A stretch of DNA of 7,021 nucleotides from CAZMGD01 sp964565705 (GTDB lineage: Bacteria; Actinomycetota; Acidimicrobiia; Acidimicrobiales; Ilumatobacteraceae). The stretch spans positions 1 to 7,021 of the forward strand of contig CAZMGD010000159.1 in the NCBI GenBank assembly GCA_964565705.1, written 5' to 3'. Below, one piece after another: positions 5,557-7,021 of the stretch (the first letter of the stretch is position 1; each line of letters begins with the position of its first letter). Under the pieces are notes generated by a model, which saw only the letters and a list, made by a program, of their open reading frames with translations, searched no databases and was not told the DNA's origin. The translations under genes were made by a program, and so were the position numbers.

Positions 5557-6453
5557 ATGAGCGACTGGGATCCCGAGCAGTACCGACGTTTCGCCGCAGA
5601 GCGCGCACAGCCGTTCTGGGACCTCGTCGATCTCGTCGACGGAACCGGCATCGATCGGATGGTCGACCTCGGATGTGGCGATGGTCAGCTCTCGATGGAG
5701 GCGGCCGACCGGTTTGCAGCGAGCGTGCTCGTCGGCATCGACTCCTCGCCGGCCATGCTCGGGCAGGCCCACGCCAAACTTGCCCCCACCGACCTGGCCG
5801 ACGCGTCCGGTCCACGTTTGCGTCGGGATTCTCACACGCCTGTCGATGCGGAATCCCGACGCAAACGTGATTGGCGGTTCGAGGAGGGGGATCTGGCGGC
5901 CTGGCCGGCGGGCGCCGGCGGGAGCGGTCGGCCGGACCGAGGATGGGATCTCGTGCTGGCCAATGCCAGCTTGCAGTGGGTGCCGGACCACGAAGCGGTG
6001 CTGCGACGTTGGACCGGTGCGCTCGCCCCCGGAGGGCAGCTCGCCGTGCAGGTGCCGGCGAACGGCACGCACGCGTCACATGTGGTGGCCAACGAGGTGG
6101 GGGCGACCGAACCGTTCCTCGGTGCGATGGGCGGGGCCGTGCCGCCCGATCCGTCGGCGACGAACGTGCTGGCGCCCGAGGACTATGCCCGCATCCTGTT
6201 CGAGCTGGGCTACGCGGCACAGGACGTGACACTGCGCGTGTATCCCCACGTCCTCGCCTCGTCGGGCGACGTCGTCGAGTGGGTGCGCGGCACGAACCTC
6301 AACCGCTTCTTCGAACGCCTCCCCGCCGAGCTGCACGAGCCGTTCGTCAGCGCCTATCGCACGGCCCTGCTCGACCGGATCGGCGACTCGTCCCCCTACT
6401 TCTACGGCTTCAAGCGCATCCTCGTCTGGGCCCGCCGCTCCAAGACCGCCTGA
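5557..6453 (+). CDS. tam: Trans-aconitate 2-methyltransferase-like SAM methyltransferase carrying an in-frame palindromic insert
   Basis: The start ATG 5557 gives MSDWDPEQYRRFAAER, nearly the canonical Tam N-terminus; a TTG at 5533 in frame is less likely. The class I SAM fold is clear: motif I VDLGCGDG (36-43), the acidic end of strand 2 GIDSSPAML (60-68), RFEEGDL (107-113), then DLVLANASLQWVPDH (131-145) and LAPGGQLAVQVP (156-167). These blocks match E. coli Tam, which methylates trans-aconitate, an inhibitory by-product of the citric acid cycle, in the cytosol. The 298 residues exceed the roughly 250 typical of Tam. About 28 extra residues lie between AHAKL (71-75) and RFEEGDL. Roughly residues 87-104 of that stretch (RLRRDSH through ESRRKR) are encoded by a perfect palindromic repeat. 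A smaller Gly-rich extension follows at about 118-129. All SAM-binding motifs are intact, so the enzyme may still work. Exact substrate is inferred from family resemblance. Confidence 0.85.
   Translation: MSDWDPEQYRRFAAERAQPFWDLVDLVDGTGIDRMVDLGCGDGQLSMEAADRFAASVLVGIDSSPAMLGQAHAKLAPTDLADASGPRLRRDSHTPVDAESRRKRDWRFEEGDLAAWPAGAGGSGRPDRGWDLVLANASLQWVPDHEAVLRRWTGALAPGGQLAVQVPANGTHASHVVANEVGATEPFLGAMGGAVPPDPSATNVLAPEDYARILFELGYAAQDVTLRVYPHVLASSGDVVEWVRGTNLNRFFERLPAELHEPFVSAYRTALLDRIGDSSPYFYGFKRILVWARRSKTA
5813..5869 (+). repeat. Palindromic repeat element, copy 1 (within tam)
   Basis: A left arm of 19 bp (5813-5831, CACGTTTGCGTCGGGATTC) is perfectly complementary to the right arm (5851-5869), with a 19-nt loop between. 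The whole 57 bp equals 19 codons, contains no stop in the tam frame, and coincides with the segment that makes this protein longer than E. coli Tam. A second copy in the same orientation lies at 6460-6513. Both arms and much of the loop (CCTGYCGRTGC) are shared between copies, indicating common descent. The arms contain no stop codon in any of the six frames. In RNA it would form a very stable hairpin inside the coding region. It encodes no transposase, and no target-site duplication was identified. Confidence 0.88.
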
Positions 6454-6459
6454 AATGGT

Positions 6460-6513
6460 CGTTTGCGTCGGGATCGCCCGCCCCTGCCGGTGCCGAATCC
6501 CGACGCAAACGTG
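6460..6513 (+). repeat. Palindromic repeat element, copy 2 (intergenic, after tam)
   Basis: The arms CGTTTGCGTCGGGAT (6460-6474) and ATCCCGACGCAAACG (6497-6511) are a perfect 15-bp inverted repeat with a 22-nt loop. The right side matches copy 1 for 19 of 19 bases (6495-6513). Aligned by eye from the right, the loop matches that of copy 1 at about 15 of 22 positions. It begins six bases after the tam stop and ends 22 bases before the next ATG. In RNA it would fold at the 3' end of the tam message, where it could stabilise the transcript or weaken read-through. There is no T-tract, so a standard intrinsic terminator is not supported. The shorter perfect stem compared with copy 1 suggests an older or more decayed copy. 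Confidence 0.85.
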
Positions 6514-6535
6514 GTCTCGGTAGCATCGGTGGGCG

Positions 6536-6931
6536 ATGGTAGGTCGGATCGATGCACGGCTTCCGCGGGCCGAGGTGGAGCGGTTCGTCGCCCTCCACAC
6601 CCAGTTCGAGGAGCTGGTGGCAGCGTGGGCGACGGTCCGCCACACCGGTGAGGTGAACGACCACACGAACGCCGAGTACGACGCCGCCGTGCTGGAGAAC
6701 CTCGCCCACCTGCACAACGCCGCCGAGCCAGCCGTCGCCGCGTTCGCACGCGCCGACGAGCGGTTCGCGTCGTACGGGATCCGGCTGGAAGCGGCGCTCC
6801 TGCGGGTGCAGGACGGTGAAACGAATATGTTCACCGGCGTGGAGCCCGGCACCTACCAGGATGTGTGGATGCAACTCCACGACGCGCTCGCCGACACCAC
6901 CACGGCCACCACCGAAGGCGGCCGTCGCTGA
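6536..6931 (+). CDS. Small helical protein of unknown function, coupled to dapA
   Basis: This 131-residue protein starts at ATG 6536. The ribosome site is weak (GGTGG at 6528-6532); TAGCAT at 6521-6526 could be a -10 for a short-leader transcript, without a clear -35. The sequence is rich in Ala, Glu, Leu and Val with regular hydrophobic spacing (VERFVALHTQFEELVAAW; AAVLENLAHLHNAAEPAVAAF), suggesting mostly alpha-helical, soluble structure. There is no signal peptide, Cys-rich motif or membrane segment. A more conserved-looking block, LEAALLRVQDGE followed by YQDVWMQLHDAL, lies near the end, before a disordered Thr-rich tail. I do not recognise the family. Its TGA overlaps the dapA ATG by one base (TGATG), which implies translational coupling and a possible link to the lysine/diaminopimelate pathway, though this could be mere gene packing. 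Confidence 0.8.
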   Translation: MVGRIDARLPRAEVERFVALHTQFEELVAAWATVRHTGEVNDHTNAEYDAAVLENLAHLHNAAEPAVAAFARADERFASYGIRLEAALLRVQDGETNMFTGVEPGTYQDVWMQLHDALADTTTATTEGGRR

Positions 6932-7021
6932 TGCCCCGGTTCGGCCGCATCCTCACCGCGATGGTTACACCCTTCGACGACGCAGGGGAACTCAACGTCG
7001 ACGCGGCAGTGAAGCTGGCGA
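6931..7021 (+). CDS. dapA: 4-hydroxy-tetrahydrodipicolinate synthase, N-terminal fragment
   Basis: The first 30 codons run to the right edge of the window. MPRFGRILTAMVTPFDDAGELNVDAAVKLA matches the conserved DapA N-terminus, in which the G-R-x-L-T-A-M-V-T-P-F strand opens the TIM barrel. DapA condenses pyruvate with aspartate semialdehyde, the committed step towards diaminopimelate (peptidoglycan) and lysine, in the cytosol. The catalytic lysine and tyrosine lie beyond the window. Other members of the wider DapA/NanA aldolase superfamily share this start, but the GRxLTAMVTPF form is typical of true DapA. It starts within the stop of the preceding gene and has no clear Shine-Dalgarno sequence of its own, consistent with coupled translation. 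Confidence 0.88.
   Translation, partial: MPRFGRILTAMVTPFDDAGELNVDAAVKLA

Noticed and set aside
5813..6513. The two palindromes as repeats of a CRISPR array.
   Set aside because: Only two copies about 650 bp apart, separated by coding sequence, with long internal loops and no regular spacers or cas genes.

Overview
The window is strongly GC-rich, with tightly packed genes and codons that mostly end in G or C. It holds an F420-type luciferase-like oxidoreductase, several starts with little or no leader, and GTGA or TGATG overlaps between consecutive genes. Together these point to a high-GC actinobacterium. The general feel is of the Ilumatobacter/Acidimicrobiia side of the phylum, but that placement is an impression, not something the sequence proves.

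Layout. 1-149 is the 3' end of a plus-strand gene. It meets a convergent TetR-family regulator gene (146-745, minus) so closely that one CTAG serves as the stop in both directions. The divergent spacer 746-845 carries a near-consensus plus-strand promoter and two similar inverted repeats 23 bp apart, a convincing repressor target. Downstream come a stand-alone metallo-beta-lactamase-fold hydrolase of the flavodiiron-like type (846-1694), a luciferase-like monooxygenase (1723-2688) and a large predicted lipoprotein of unknown function (2685-4331). These three probably form one TetR-controlled operon. A polytopic membrane protein of the LPG-synthase-TM/UPF0104 family (4423-5496) follows after 91 bp.

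An AT-rich spacer then leads into a trans-aconitate methyltransferase-like gene (tam, 5557-6453), followed by a short unrecognised helical protein gene (6536-6931). That gene overlaps the start of dapA (4-hydroxy-tetrahydrodipicolinate synthase, 6931 to the window edge) by one base.

The most unusual signal is a palindromic repeat of about 52-57 bp present twice, in the same orientation. One copy (5813-5869) is a perfect 19-bp inverted repeat lying in frame inside tam. It accounts for most of an extra segment that E. coli Tam lacks. The second copy (6460-6513) lies in the spacer just after tam. The two share both arms and part of the loop, so they look like members of a dispersed mobile palindrome family that can be tolerated inside coding sequence, as known for Rickettsia palindromic elements. 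All comparisons were made by eye; no database search was run.
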